Origin: CAYXLW01 sp964466055
GTDB lineage: Bacteria > Patescibacteriota > Gracilibacteria > GCA-2401425
Assembly: GCA_964466055.1 (NCBI GenBank)
Contig: CAYXLW010000004.1
Location: 1 to 64,000, forward strand
Reading direction: 5' to 3'
Length of the DNA stretch: 64,000 bases
Of the stretch, positions 35,486 through 44,762 are shown in pieces. Position 1 is the stretch's first letter; each line of letters begins with the position of its first letter. Under the pieces are notes generated by a model that was not told the origin of the DNA, did no database searches, and worked only from the letters and a program-made list of their open reading frames with translations. The position numbers were made by a program, and so were the translations under genes.

Positions 35486-36322
35486 TTAAAATGGTAAATC
35501 TTCAGGCTTAATTTCAGATTCATAGTTTATTTCAGGAATGTTATCAATAGATTCAGCAATATTTGATTCGCTAGAAGCTTGGTCGGTTATATAATTTCCA
35601 GAATTTTTACTTCCTCCTTCTAATGCATGTCCTAAAGATTTTAATTCATTTGCCACAATTTCTGTAGTGTAACGCTTTTGTCCGTCAGGAGTTTCCCAAG
35701 AACGAGTTTGAATTCTTCCACTAACATATACTTTCCTACCTTTAGCAATATGTTTAGCAATTTGATCAGCAAGGTCATCCCACGCAACAATGTTATGGAA
35801 TTCTGTTTTTTCTTGTTTTTCTCCACTTGAATTTTTCCAAACCCTATTTGTTGCTACTCCAAATGAAGTAACGTTAGAACCACTTGGAGTTGTTTTTAAT
35901 TCAGGTGTTTTTGTTACGTTCCCAAGAATTTCAGCTTTGTTTATTCCTCCAGATATCAAAAGATTATCGCTAAGTGGTGCTAAGAAACCATCTTTAGGTG
36001 AAAGCATTATTAAGTTGTCTGCAACCATTTTTGTCTTGAATTTTTTATTTCCTTTATCATCTTCCCAAGAGTCAGTTTCTAATCTGCCTGATAAATATAC
36101 TTGGCTTCCTTTTTTTACATAATCTCTGGCTATTTCTGCAAGTTTGCTCCACAAAGTAACATTTAAAAATGTTGTCCCCATAGGATTATTTGCATTTGGA
36201 TTATCTGTTTTTGTTTTAATTTCAATATTTAAATCTGTAACTAGCATTCCAGATCCTATTTCTCTTACTTGTGGATCTTCTGTAACGTATCCAATAATTT
36301 GAGATTGATTTAGTGAGTACAT
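35486..36322 (-). CDS. ssb: Single-stranded DNA-binding protein with two OB folds
   Basis: A 278-residue SSB. Two OB-fold domains are in tandem: residues ~1-110 (SQIIGYVTEDPQVREIGSG; LSGRLETDSWEDDKG) and ~125-235 (AEILGNVTKTPELKTTPSG; VSGRIQTRSWETPDG). A disordered acidic tail ends in DLPF, the protein-interaction motif of bacterial SSB. Most bacterial SSBs have one OB fold; tandem ones are known from Deinococcus-Thermus. The gene is not between rpsF and rpsR, its common location. Confidence 0.93.
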   Translation of the reverse strand: MYSLNQSQIIGYVTEDPQVREIGSGMLVTDLNIEIKTKTDNPNANNPMGTTFLNVTLWSKLAEIARDYVKKGSQVYLSGRLETDSWEDDKGNKKFKTKMVADNLIMLSPKDGFLAPLSDNLLISGGINKAEILGNVTKTPELKTTPSGSNVTSFGVATNRVWKNSSGEKQEKTEFHNIVAWDDLADQIAKHIAKGRKVYVSGRIQTRSWETPDGQKRYTTEIVANELKSLGHALEGGSKNSGNYITDQASSESNIAESIDNIPEINYESEIKPEDLPF

Positions 36323-36497
36323 AGAGAATTAATTAAAAATTAAGAATTTGAAATCTACCTTAAAAGTAATTTAATGAGTAAAAGTTTTTAGGGCAATAGA
36401 ATATTAAATTTTTACTATCTTTCCGACATTTATGATACATTGACTCGAAATTGATCAGTATCTAAACTATTGATTGAAAACTATAAAGAAATTTTTA

Positions 36498-37514
36498 ATG
36501 AATACATTCGGTAAAATTTTCCGGCTTACTACATTCGGAGAATCTCATGGAAAGGCAATGGGAGCTGTTATTGATGGATGTCCATCAGGAATATCACTTG
36601 ATGAATCGTATATACAAAAAGAGCTTGATAGAAGAAAACCAGGACAATCATCTATCACAACACAAAGAAAGGAAGGAGACAATGCTGAAATTTTATCAGG
36701 TGTTTTTGGAGGAAAAACTACAGGAGCTCCAATTGCAGTTATTGTTTTTAATCGAGATCAAAAATCTGAAGATTATTCTTCAATTAAAGATGTTTTTAGA
36801 CCTGGGCACGCAGATGAAGCTTGGTTATCAAAATTTGGGATTCGTGATTATCGTGGAGGTGGAAGAGCTTCTGGAAGAGAAACAATTAGTAGAGTTATAG
36901 GAGGAGCAATTGCTAAAAAAATCCTTCCTAAAGAAACAAGAATTATAGGACATACTTTTCAAGTTTATAATGTAAAGGCAGAAATATTTGATGAAAGTGT
37001 TATAGAAAAAAATCCTATACGTTGTGCTGATGAAGAGGCTGCTAAAAAAATGGAAGAAGTTATTTTAAGAGCAAAAGAAGAAGGGGATTCAGTTGGGGGA
37101 ATTGCAGAAATAAGAATTCAAAATTGTCCAAAAAATATAGGAGATCCAGTTTTTGGAAAACTTAAAGCAAAACTTGCGGATGCCTTATTTTCAATTGGAA
37201 CAGTTTTTGCGGTTGAAATTTTACCGGGCAATGATTTTGTTGAAATGAAGGGGGCACAGGCTAATAGATTTTCCTCAGGTATTTCAGGTGGTATTTCAAC
37301 AGGTGAAGATATTATTATTAGATGTGTTATAAAACCAACTTCTAGTATTAGTAAAATTCAAAAAATGAAAACTATTGGTGGTGGAGAAAAGGAAGTTTCA
37401 ATAGAAGGCAGACATGATTCTTGTATTATTCCTCGTTTTATTCCAGTTGCAGAAAGTATGGTTGCACTTGTTTTAGCTGATTTATATCTTCTTAATAAAG
37501 TTGTTAGAATATAA
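36498..37514 (+). CDS. aroC: Chorismate synthase
   Basis: A 338-residue enzyme making chorismate from EPSP with reduced FMN. The start at 36498 (MNTFGKIFRLTTFGESHG) fits the family; an in-frame TTG eight codons upstream is an unlikely start. Signatures: GESHGKAMGAVIDGCPSG, the RPGHAD motif, and GGGRASGRETISR. No other shikimate genes are visible here. A dead PdxT-like gene and murC follow on the same strand. Confidence 0.96.
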   Translation: MNTFGKIFRLTTFGESHGKAMGAVIDGCPSGISLDESYIQKELDRRKPGQSSITTQRKEGDNAEILSGVFGGKTTGAPIAVIVFNRDQKSEDYSSIKDVFRPGHADEAWLSKFGIRDYRGGGRASGRETISRVIGGAIAKKILPKETRIIGHTFQVYNVKAEIFDESVIEKNPIRCADEEAAKKMEEVILRAKEEGDSVGGIAEIRIQNCPKNIGDPVFGKLKAKLADALFSIGTVFAVEILPGNDFVEMKGAQANRFSSGISGGISTGEDIIIRCVIKPTSSISKIQKMKTIGGGEKEVSIEGRHDSCIIPRFIPVAESMVALVLADLYLLNKVVRI

Positions 37515-37547
37515 ATCAAATTATTAGAAATAATTTTAAAATATTTT

Positions 37548-38120
37548 ATGCAAATCCTTCCTAAGAATGTTGGAATACTAGCTTTTCTTGGTCCATATGT
37601 TCATCATAAAATAATTTTAGATAAACTAGGAATTTTTTCATCTTACGTAAAAAATAATAAAGATTTAGATTCAGTTGATGCTTTAATTATTCCTGGTACA
37701 GAAATATCTTCATTACAATTTGCACTTAAATATCTTTTGCCAGAAATTATAGAAAGAGTTAATGATGGTATGCCCATTTTATTAACAGGGGAGGCAAGTG
37801 CGTTACTTTCTGAATCGGATAAAACAAAAATTAGTTTTAATTTTAGAGGCTTAAAAATTAAGAAATATTCTTCAAAAACTGAGAAAAGGTTTGATAAAAA
37901 TATACAACTTTCATTTTCAGATACACGTGAATTTTTGTCAAAATTTATAAAATCTCCTAAAATACTTCAGCTCCCAAATTCTTTTAGAGTACTTGCTGTG
38001 GCAGATAGTAATAGAGAGGAAATTGTTTTAATTGAAAATAAAAATATTTTGGCATGTATTTTTTATCCTGAGCTTAGCGATGATGTAAGGATACATGAAT
38101 ATTTTTTGACAAAGATATAA
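37548..38120 (+). CDS. PdxT-like protein lacking catalytic Cys and His
   Basis: A 190-residue class I glutaminase-fold protein aligned by eye to PdxT: VGILAFLGPYVHHKIILDKLG, LIIPGTEISSL (PdxT: IIPGGEST), PILLTGEASALL (PdxT: PVFGTCAGMILL) and IFYPELSDDVRIHEYFL (PdxT: SFHPELTDD.R.H..FL). The nucleophile Cys is Glu and the His of HPE is Tyr, so glutamine hydrolysis should be impossible. No pdxS is nearby. It may act as a structural or binding protein. Located between aroC and murC, 33 and 66 bases away. Confidence 0.75.
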   Translation: MQILPKNVGILAFLGPYVHHKIILDKLGIFSSYVKNNKDLDSVDALIIPGTEISSLQFALKYLLPEIIERVNDGMPILLTGEASALLSESDKTKISFNFRGLKIKKYSSKTEKRFDKNIQLSFSDTREFLSKFIKSPKILQLPNSFRVLAVADSNREEIVLIENKNILACIFYPELSDDVRIHEYFLTKI

Positions 38121-38186
38121 ATATCTTCCTGTGTACGAGGTTATGTAATCTTACCCATAAGAATAAAAAATAATTTTAAATATTAA

Positions 38187-39515
38187 ATGAAAATTCATTT
38201 CTCAGGAGTTGGTGGGATTGGAATATCAGCGCTAGCTAGATATTTTTTATCTAATGGTTGCAAAGTTTCAGGTTCAGATATAGATGAATCAGCTTTAATT
38301 AAGGAATTAAAGAATGAGGGGATTTCATGGGTATCTCCAAATGAAAATTTCTCTTCAGATACAGATTTACATATTTATTCAGAAGCTGTGCCTAAAAATG
38401 ATATACAGAGAATTTTTTCAAAAGATCAAGGAATAAAATCAATCTCATATTTCAAAGCACTTGGTGAAATTTCAGAAATACACAAAACAATTGCAATTTG
38501 TGGAACACATGGGAAATCAACAACTACTGCTATGATAGGGATTGCTATGAAGAATTTAGAACAAAATGCTCTTACCATTGTAGGAACAAAGGTAAGAGAG
38601 TTTAATGGGAAGAATGTTTATTTGTCAAAAAATAGATTCTGGGCAAGCCAGAATGACCATGATAAATGGTTTATTGTTGAGGCTTGTGAGTATCGAGAAA
38701 ATTTCTTACATATTTTGCCATTTGGAATTGTTTTACTTAACTGTGAATGGGATCATATTGACTATTACAAAACCTTTGAGTCTTATAAAAATGCATATAT
38801 TAAATTTATTAAAAAAATACCTAAAGATGGATTTTTAGTGGCAAATTTTGATGATGAAATAGTAAGAGAAATTGCGGGAAATGCGGATTGTAAAATTATT
38901 CCTGTTTACTTATCTAAAATTAAAAATCATATAAAACTAAAAGTTTTAGGTTGGTTTAATCAATTAAATGCAGAATTAGCAAAATCAGCATTAATTGAAA
39001 CGATTGGGAAAGAAAAACAAAATGAAATAATTTCTTCATTAGAAAAATATGCTGGAGCATGGAGACGTTTTGATATTTTGAGAGAAAAAGATGGAATAAC
39101 GGTTATTGATGACTATGCTCATCATCCAACAGAGATTATTGCTACTTTAGGATCTTTAGAAAAATATAAAGATAAACATATAATTATTGTTTTTCAGCCT
39201 CACCAATATTCAAGAACTTTAGAACTTTTTGATGGATTTGTGAAAAGTTTTGATTCTTTGAAATCATTTAAACATAAACTTTTTATTACTGATATTTATG
39301 AAGCTCGTGATAGTGATGAGGATAAAGCTTTGGTGTCATCTCAAAAACTTGTAGAGAATATTCTTAAAAGAGGCGTTGATGCTGAATATTCTGGAAATTA
39401 TGAAAGTACCTTAATCAAAGTAAATAATATTATTTTACCTAATACTTTACTTTTAACTATGGGGGCTGGACCTGTAAACGAAGTTTCTGAGAATTTTTTA
39501 AAGTCAATTATATAA
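38187..39515 (+). CDS. murC: UDP-N-acetylmuramate-L-alanine ligase
   Basis: A 442-residue Mur ligase adding L-Ala to UDP-MurNAc. N-terminal Rossmann motif SGVGGIGISALARYFL, ATP loop CGTHGKSTTTAM, EACEYRENFL, NCEWDHIDYY, and C-terminal IDDYAHHPTEI. These show peptidoglycan synthesis in this organism. Just before the KWFIVEACEY strand an insertion (RFWASQNDHD) is encoded by a palindrome at 38636-38654. A terminator follows 6 bases after the stop. Confidence 0.96.
   Translation: MKIHFSGVGGIGISALARYFLSNGCKVSGSDIDESALIKELKNEGISWVSPNENFSSDTDLHIYSEAVPKNDIQRIFSKDQGIKSISYFKALGEISEIHKTIAICGTHGKSTTTAMIGIAMKNLEQNALTIVGTKVREFNGKNVYLSKNRFWASQNDHDKWFIVEACEYRENFLHILPFGIVLLNCEWDHIDYYKTFESYKNAYIKFIKKIPKDGFLVANFDDEIVREIAGNADCKIIPVYLSKIKNHIKLKVLGWFNQLNAELAKSALIETIGKEKQNEIISSLEKYAGAWRRFDILREKDGITVIDDYAHHPTEIIATLGSLEKYKDKHIIIVFQPHQYSRTLELFDGFVKSFDSLKSFKHKLFITDIYEARDSDEDKALVSSQKLVENILKRGVDAEYSGNYESTLIKVNNIILPNTLLLTMGAGPVNEVSENFLKSII
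38636..38654. repeat. REP-like palindrome inside murC
   Basis: ATTCTGG and CCAGAAT around GCAAG, followed by GACC. The wider AGATTCTGGGCAAGCCAGAA pattern is a common dispersed palindrome in bacteria. It adds about eight codons to murC without breaking the frame, between two conserved segments. Confidence 0.55.
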
Positions 39516-39520
39516 AAATA

Positions 39521-39547
39521 AAAACCTCCTCTAAAAGAGAAGGTTTT
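39521..39547. terminator. Hairpin terminator between murC and ispG
   Basis: AAAACCT-C-CTCT pairs with AGAG-A-AGGTTTT around an AAA loop, with A and T runs on both sides. It can serve both convergent genes. Confidence 0.75.
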
Positions 39548-39595
39548 TCTTGAGTTCTTGCGAACTCAAGGGCTCACCACAAAACCAAGATAATC

Positions 39596-40690
39596 TTAGC
39601 TGTCTTTGACATATATGTCAATAAGTTTTTTTATAAAATCTAAACAATCATTGTCTGGCATGGTATCAATAAGTTCTCCTTTTTTGTATATAGCAACATT
39701 CTTATTTCCACCAATAATTCCGATATCTGCTTTTAGGGCTTCTCCTGGTCCATTAACAATGCATCCCATAATCGCAACATGAATGGTTTTATCAAACTTT
39801 GAACAATATTTTTCAACTTCATTTGCAATTTTTTGTAATTGAATTTGAGTTCTTCCACAGCCAGGACAACTTGTAAATTTTACTCCACGTTCCCTTAAAT
39901 CTAAATTTTTAAGAATTTCCCATGCAAGTTTTACTTCATCAACAGGATTAGCAGTAAGTGAAAGTCTTATAGTGTCACCAATTCCTTCATTTAATAATAC
40001 TCCAACTCCAAGGCATGATTTTATTGTGCCACTATACAGTGTACCTGCTTCTGTAACTCCAAGATGTAGAGGGTAATCAATTTTTTTACTCAATAATTGG
40101 TATGCTTCAATAGTTGTATTAACATCACTAGCTTTTACAGAAATTATGATATTAGCGAAATTTAAATTCTCTAAAATTTTCACATGTCTCATGGCACTTT
40201 CTACTAGTGCTTCAGGAACTGCTTTATCACCATATTTTGCCAAAATATCTTTTTCTAATGATCCTCCATTTACACCAATTCTAATAGGAATATTATTTTT
40301 TTTGCATGCATCAACTACTTTTTGTATTTTTTCATTAGATCCAATATTCCCAGGGTTTATACGCACTTTATCAACGCCTTGTTCTATTGCTTCCAATGCA
40401 AGTTTATAATCAAAGTGAATATCAGAAACCAATGGGATATTAATTTGATTTTTTATTTCTCTAAGACATTTAGCAGCTTCCATGTCTGGTACTGCTACAC
40501 GTATAATTTCACATCCATTTTTTTCAAGTTCATGTATTTGTTTTACTGTTGCTTTAATATTTCTAGTATCAGTATTACACATAGATTGAATTAAAATAGG
40601 ATTATTACCTCCTATTTTTTTATCACCAATTTTTACTACTCTAGTGAGTTTTCTTTTTGTCATGTTTACTTTACTAATAATCATTCTCAT
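39596..40690 (-). CDS. ispG: HMBPP synthase (MEP pathway)
   Basis: A 364-residue enzyme (GcpE) converting MEcPP to HMBPP in isoprenoid synthesis. It starts with VVKIGDKKIGGNNPILIQSM, contains SDIHFDYKLAL and KVRINPGNIG, and ends with the iron-sulfur domain: cysteines in SCPGCGRTQ and MGCIVNGPGEA. Two further in-frame ATGs (about 8 codons apart) make the exact start uncertain; the conserved region begins after the later one. It is convergent with murC. Confidence 0.95.
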   Translation of the reverse strand: MRMIISKVNMTKRKLTRVVKIGDKKIGGNNPILIQSMCNTDTRNIKATVKQIHELEKNGCEIIRVAVPDMEAAKCLREIKNQINIPLVSDIHFDYKLALEAIEQGVDKVRINPGNIGSNEKIQKVVDACKKNNIPIRIGVNGGSLEKDILAKYGDKAVPEALVESAMRHVKILENLNFANIIISVKASDVNTTIEAYQLLSKKIDYPLHLGVTEAGTLYSGTIKSCLGVGVLLNEGIGDTIRLSLTANPVDEVKLAWEILKNLDLRERGVKFTSCPGCGRTQIQLQKIANEVEKYCSKFDKTIHVAIMGCIVNGPGEALKADIGIIGGNKNVAIYKKGELIDTMPDNDCLDFIKKLIDIYVKDS

Positions 40691-40830
40691 CCTAAAGAAT
40701 AGAATTAAAAAGAAAAAGAGATTTTTTTCGGATCGTAGTTTAGCAGAAACGAAACGTAAAAAATTTTGACAAAAACTAAATATTTATTTAAAATATAATT
40801 AATTAACGTCAAATAAACATGGAGGTTCAA

Positions 40831-40887
40831 GAGCAGAGCAGAGCAGAGCAGAGCAGAGCAGAGCAGAGAGAGAGAGAGAGAGAGAGA
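40831..40887 (+). repeat. Simple sequence repeat (GAGCA)7(GA)11
   Basis: Seven GAGCA units (40831-40865) followed by eleven GA units (40866-40887). An ATG at 40819 opens a frame through the tract. The frame of the downstream gene is also open through it but lacks an ATG. The ATG and the gene are at present out of frame by two bases. Confidence 0.97.
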
Positions 40888-40895
40888 ATCTATTA

Positions 40896-42137
40896 TTGCA
40901 AATATTATTAGCAATTAAAATAAAGATACTCAAACAACCTACTGATTTTTTTGTAGAGAATCCACCAAGACAGCCTAAGTTTGAAATAGCTGATTATGTA
41001 GAAAGCGAAGGAATTTTAGTTCCTACTAGGTTTGCTAACTTAAAAGAGGCTTTAGAGTCGGGAAAGGAGTTTATAATAAGAAGCGAGCATCCTGATGAAT
41101 ATAATGGGGCATCTGGATTGTTAGAGAGTTATACTGTGAACCAAAGTAAAATGGATAGAAGGAAGGAAATATGTGCTGAAAAAGGGAGAGAAATTAACTG
41201 GGAGAAAATTTATAATTTTGATGAAAATGAGACTTATATTGCAGAATTGATGATTATACAGCAAATGGATGAGTTGTCACAAACAGAGATTGAAAATTTA
41301 TTAAAAAAATTATCCAAAATAAGAATAGAAAATTATTGTTCTTTGCTTAATTTAAATATTAAGGAGTTTGAGAATAAAATCTCTTATTCTTATTGGGAAA
41401 AATTAGACGGATACAATAGGACTATTATTGCAGACACAGCAATTGAGGGAAGATATCATATATTTACACATGGTGAAAGATTTAGAAATTATTTTATTTA
41501 TGAAAACGGAATGTCTATATTTAATGGTAAAACTCCCCTTTTAACTGAACTAAATGATAAAATATTAGAAACAATTGAATTTTATGAAAAAATAAAATGC
41601 TTACCAAAATTTAATAAAAATCATTGTCCTATTGTAGAATTTCAGTCAGTAGATGGAAAAGATTATTTTTTGCAATATCATAGAACTAGAGATAGACAAT
41701 ACTCTAATTTTGAACTTACAAGACCTTTGGAAGAAGGGGAGTTTAAAGCTCATTTTGTTAGAGGGGTGACTGATGAAAAAGGAGAAACATTAAATACAAG
41801 CATGTATTATCCTGAAGATATTTTTAATATTGGAGAGGAAGATGCTTCTTTCGATTTTAATCCAAATGATATTTTTTCTGAAATTATGAACAGAAAAAGA
41901 ATCTGTTTTTTCTCTTTAAAAAGTTTGCATCGTATGGCTATGGAATGTTCAATAGGTCATTTTGATAAATCTAAAATATTTAACCCTAAATTATATGTCG
42001 CAATTAATGAAGAAAATATTCCAAAAGGATTAATAAAAAAACTTTTAGATGAAACAGATGATAAGAGGGAACCTGCAAAAGTTACCATTAGAGTTATTTC
42101 TGATGGAAGAAAAGCTTATGTAAAGTTTTTGATATAA
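40896..42137 (+). CDS. PEP-synthase-like (ATP-grasp) protein behind a repeat tract
   Basis: A 413-codon frame whose only local start is a TTG at 40896. Near residue 55, FIIRSEHPDEYNGASGLLES resembles the ATP-binding N-terminal domain of PEP synthase/PPDK (VRSS.....GASFAGQ). Later PIVEFQSVDGKDYFLQYHR fits the family's second lobe. No phosphohistidine or PEP domain follows, so it is not a full PPDK. An ATG at 40819 is separated from it by the (GAGCA)7(GA)11 tract and is out of frame. Loss of one GAGCA or one GA unit would fuse them. The function is unknown. Confidence 0.6.
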   Translation: MQILLAIKIKILKQPTDFFVENPPRQPKFEIADYVESEGILVPTRFANLKEALESGKEFIIRSEHPDEYNGASGLLESYTVNQSKMDRRKEICAEKGREINWEKIYNFDENETYIAELMIIQQMDELSQTEIENLLKKLSKIRIENYCSLLNLNIKEFENKISYSYWEKLDGYNRTIIADTAIEGRYHIFTHGERFRNYFIYENGMSIFNGKTPLLTELNDKILETIEFYEKIKCLPKFNKNHCPIVEFQSVDGKDYFLQYHRTRDRQYSNFELTRPLEEGEFKAHFVRGVTDEKGETLNTSMYYPEDIFNIGEEDASFDFNPNDIFSEIMNRKRICFFSLKSLHRMAMECSIGHFDKSKIFNPKLYVAINEENIPKGLIKKLLDETDDKREPAKVTIRVISDGRKAYVKFLI

Positions 42138-42281
42138 TTTAATTTCTACATTCCCAAAACGGCAGGAATAGAAGCAAATCTTAAAATTTTCTCCATGGAA
42201 AAATCTTTTGATCTTTTTTTTTTGATATTTAAAAAATTTCCATTATACTCCCCATATATTTAATTTTTTATCAATCACCAC

Positions 42282-43076
42282 ATGAAAAAAAATATATTAT
42301 TTTTTCTTTTTATCCCTTTATTACTTGCTTCTTGTTGGCAATCGACAACTGAAGATGAATTACAGGTAATAACTGAACCGTCAGTAATAACTGAATCAAA
42401 CTTCGTAGAAAGTAACAATGAAACTGAGAAGTTCGAATTTTTTACAGAAAATTTTCAACAATGTATAAGAAATACAGAAAAAAAATGTAAAGATGATGAA
42501 TATAATATTCAAGCGCAAAAAGGACAACAAATTGATTTATGTGATCAAATTAATGATGAATACATAAAGAATTCATGTAAAGACAATATTATTTCAGCTA
42601 ATGCATTTACTACAAAAGATGCAAGTCAGTGTGAACAAATTATAGATAAAGATCGTAAAAAAGAATGTTCAGAGACAATAATTTTTGCTTCTGCTAATGC
42701 GGAAAGAGATCCTAAAAAATGTGATTTACTTGAATCAGATGATATGAGACAGTCATGTAAAGGTAGTGTTTTGCTTAATAAGGCATTACAAAATAATGAC
42801 TCAGGTTTATGTAATTCAATTACTGTAAAAGAACAAAAAGCAAAGTGTATTGATACTTTAAAAAATGCCAAAGCTTTGAGAGGGAGAGATTTGGGTTCGT
42901 GTGGAAATATTGAATCTGATAAACTTAAAGAACAATGCAAAGATGGAGTACATTTTCTCCTAGCTTTAGAAAAAGTTGATTCTGCTTTATGTGATCCTAT
43001 TTCTCAGGAAACTACAAGACAAAGATGTAAAAATGAGGTGTCTTCTGCTAAAAAAATAACGGGAGGAGATGTTTAA
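42282..43076 (+). CDS. Lipoprotein with repeated Cys-pair motif
   Basis: A 264-residue lipoprotein: signal MKKNILFFLFIPLLLASC with lipobox LLASC, acylated Cys at 18. After a low-complexity Glu/Thr/Ser linker, residues ~60-255 consist of about six imperfect units of 32-35 residues. Each has a Cys, then about eleven residues, then a C in a (R/K)..C context (for example CEQIIDKDRKKEC, CDLLESDDMRQSC, CNSITVKEQKAKC). The paired Cys could form one disulfide per unit on the outer face. No known family recognised. Confidence 0.75.
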   Translation: MKKNILFFLFIPLLLASCWQSTTEDELQVITEPSVITESNFVESNNETEKFEFFTENFQQCIRNTEKKCKDDEYNIQAQKGQQIDLCDQINDEYIKNSCKDNIISANAFTTKDASQCEQIIDKDRKKECSETIIFASANAERDPKKCDLLESDDMRQSCKGSVLLNKALQNNDSGLCNSITVKEQKAKCIDTLKNAKALRGRDLGSCGNIESDKLKEQCKDGVHFLLALEKVDSALCDPISQETTRQRCKNEVSSAKKITGGDV

Positions 43077-43101
43077 ATCTATTCCGTCCTATTCCATTTA
43101 T

Positions 43102-43141
43102 AAAAACCCCCTAAATATTCGTTATTAGGGGGATTTTTTTT
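43102..43141 (+). terminator. Hairpin terminator
   Basis: ACCCCCTAAATA pairs with TATTAGGGGG (TTCG-type loop region), followed by eight Ts, 25 bases after the lipoprotein stop. Confidence 0.9.
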
Positions 43142-43337
43142 GTTTGATTAATTTAGTTTAACTCTTGTTATTTTATTTAAATTAATCTGATAATTTTACC
43201 AGAAAATAAATAATCAAATTTAAAGAGTCTTTTTAGTTCCTTCCCCACGAAAAAGACACCTTAGTTTTCCTCCTTATTTTTTGCTCTTTTTCATTTGTTA
43301 TGACTACACGTTATAGATAAAGTAATATTCAATATAT

Positions 43338-44759
43338 TTATCTATAAATGGAATTATTTTTGTCAATATTTTCCATAAAGTATTTTGCTTTTGGTACAAT
43401 TATATTTTCTTTAAAATTATCTATTTTGAGATTAGAAGGATTAACTACTGGGAATTTGTATGCGGGAACGAAAAATATTTCGTTCTGTCCATTGTTTTTT
43501 TGTACTTGTATTTGTACAAATATTTCTTCCGGTTTTTCTAATTTAATTTCTAAATTATTTCCAGTGGTTTGATTGTAAATATTATTAAGTCCTCCATTCT
43601 TTGCTAATTCCAAAACATCTTCTTTACTTGCAGTATCATATTTCTCACTTGAGAAATATGATAAATTTAGATCCATAACATTAGACACACTTTTATCTTT
43701 TAAGTCTATATCTACATATGTTCCATTTTTATTACCATAAATATCATATACTTCAATCCCATCAATTTCCCATGGATAATTAATAGATATTATGCTGGGA
43801 ATAATTTTTTCAGAATTATTTTCCCAATATTTATTTATAGTTGGATACCCCAAATTTTTCTTATCAATCCCATGTGATTTTAAAAACTTTTCAGCAATAT
43901 CAATAATTTCTTTGTCTGAAGGAATATCTTCAATTTTAATCATATTATTACATTTAGTCTCATTACATTCTTTATAGATTGATATGATATTGTTTTCAAA
44001 ATCTATATATATAAAATACCCAGAATCTTTATTCTCGTTTAATGACATTGATTGAATGTTTGTATTTTTGAATGAATTTAAGTCTATATTTGATAATTTA
44101 ATATCTTTTATTTTTTCTTCAAAAATCTCCGCTGTTTTTTTAGGATGGTTTTTCTTATAAACAGTAACTTTTTCTTTATTTATATTTAAATCTTTTCCAT
44201 TGTATACATAAATATAATTAGTAAGAGAAGTTTCGATACTTGAATCAATAGCATATGATTCAAGTTTAGATGTTGCAGCTTCAGCTAGTTCTGTATCTTC
44301 ATTAATTTGTTTTTCTGGGCTTAATGACTTTAAAGATAGTTCATTTCTTTTCGAAGGAAATTCATTTCCTCCCATAAATGATGGGATGATTTTACTGAAA
44401 TTTGAAAGTGTTTCTTTATTTTTTGAGTAATCAAATATAGAGGAATTCCCTAAAATAGGAATTATTACTAATGAAGTTAGGGCAATTCCTCCTAAAAATG
44501 ATAAAATATATTTCCATATATTATTGCTTTTAGATTCTTGTTTTATTTTTCTTACATTCTTAAGTTGATTGCATTTTATAATTAATGTTTTTCTCAAATT
44601 TTCTTTAAAATTTTTATCAATAGTAATTTCAGGGTTAGAATTTATAAACTTTTCTAAAAATTTTATAAGTTCTAATTTATATGGATTAATATCATGTTCA
44701 AGCTCTATAATTTCTTCTATTATTTTTAGTATCCTAGCCTTATCTTTTTTATAAATCAT
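43338..44759 (-). CDS. Putative anti-sigma factor, membrane-anchored
   Basis: A 473-residue protein with a charged cytoplasmic N-terminal region (~1-85), one membrane helix (~86-108; YILSFLGGIALTSLVIIPIL) and a large outer domain. It begins 3 bases after the stop of an ECF sigma gene, the classical position and topology of a cognate anti-sigma. No zinc-binding (ZAS) motif is visible in the N-terminal region. The outer part (NIDLNSFKNTNIQSMSLN; IDIAEKFLKSHGID) is not a family I recognise. Confidence 0.65.
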   Translation of the reverse strand: MIYKKDKARILKIIEEIIELEHDINPYKLELIKFLEKFINSNPEITIDKNFKENLRKTLIIKCNQLKNVRKIKQESKSNNIWKYILSFLGGIALTSLVIIPILGNSSIFDYSKNKETLSNFSKIIPSFMGGNEFPSKRNELSLKSLSPEKQINEDTELAEAATSKLESYAIDSSIETSLTNYIYVYNGKDLNINKEKVTVYKKNHPKKTAEIFEEKIKDIKLSNIDLNSFKNTNIQSMSLNENKDSGYFIYIDFENNIISIYKECNETKCNNMIKIEDIPSDKEIIDIAEKFLKSHGIDKKNLGYPTINKYWENNSEKIIPSIISINYPWEIDGIEVYDIYGNKNGTYVDIDLKDKSVSNVMDLNLSYFSSEKYDTASKEDVLELAKNGGLNNIYNQTTGNNLEIKLEKPEEIFVQIQVQKNNGQNEIFFVPAYKFPVVNPSNLKIDNFKENIIVPKAKYFMENIDKNNSIYR

Positions 44760-44762
44760 GAT

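Noticed and set aside
36474..36497. TTG start adding eight residues to chorismate synthase
   Set aside because: The AroC family begins at the ATG 36498 (MNTFGKIF); the extension has no conserved residues.
40819..40911. Stand-alone 30-codon ORF through the GAGCA/GA repeat
   Set aside because: Low-complexity Glu/Arg/Gln peptide; better explained as the out-of-frame leader of the downstream gene.
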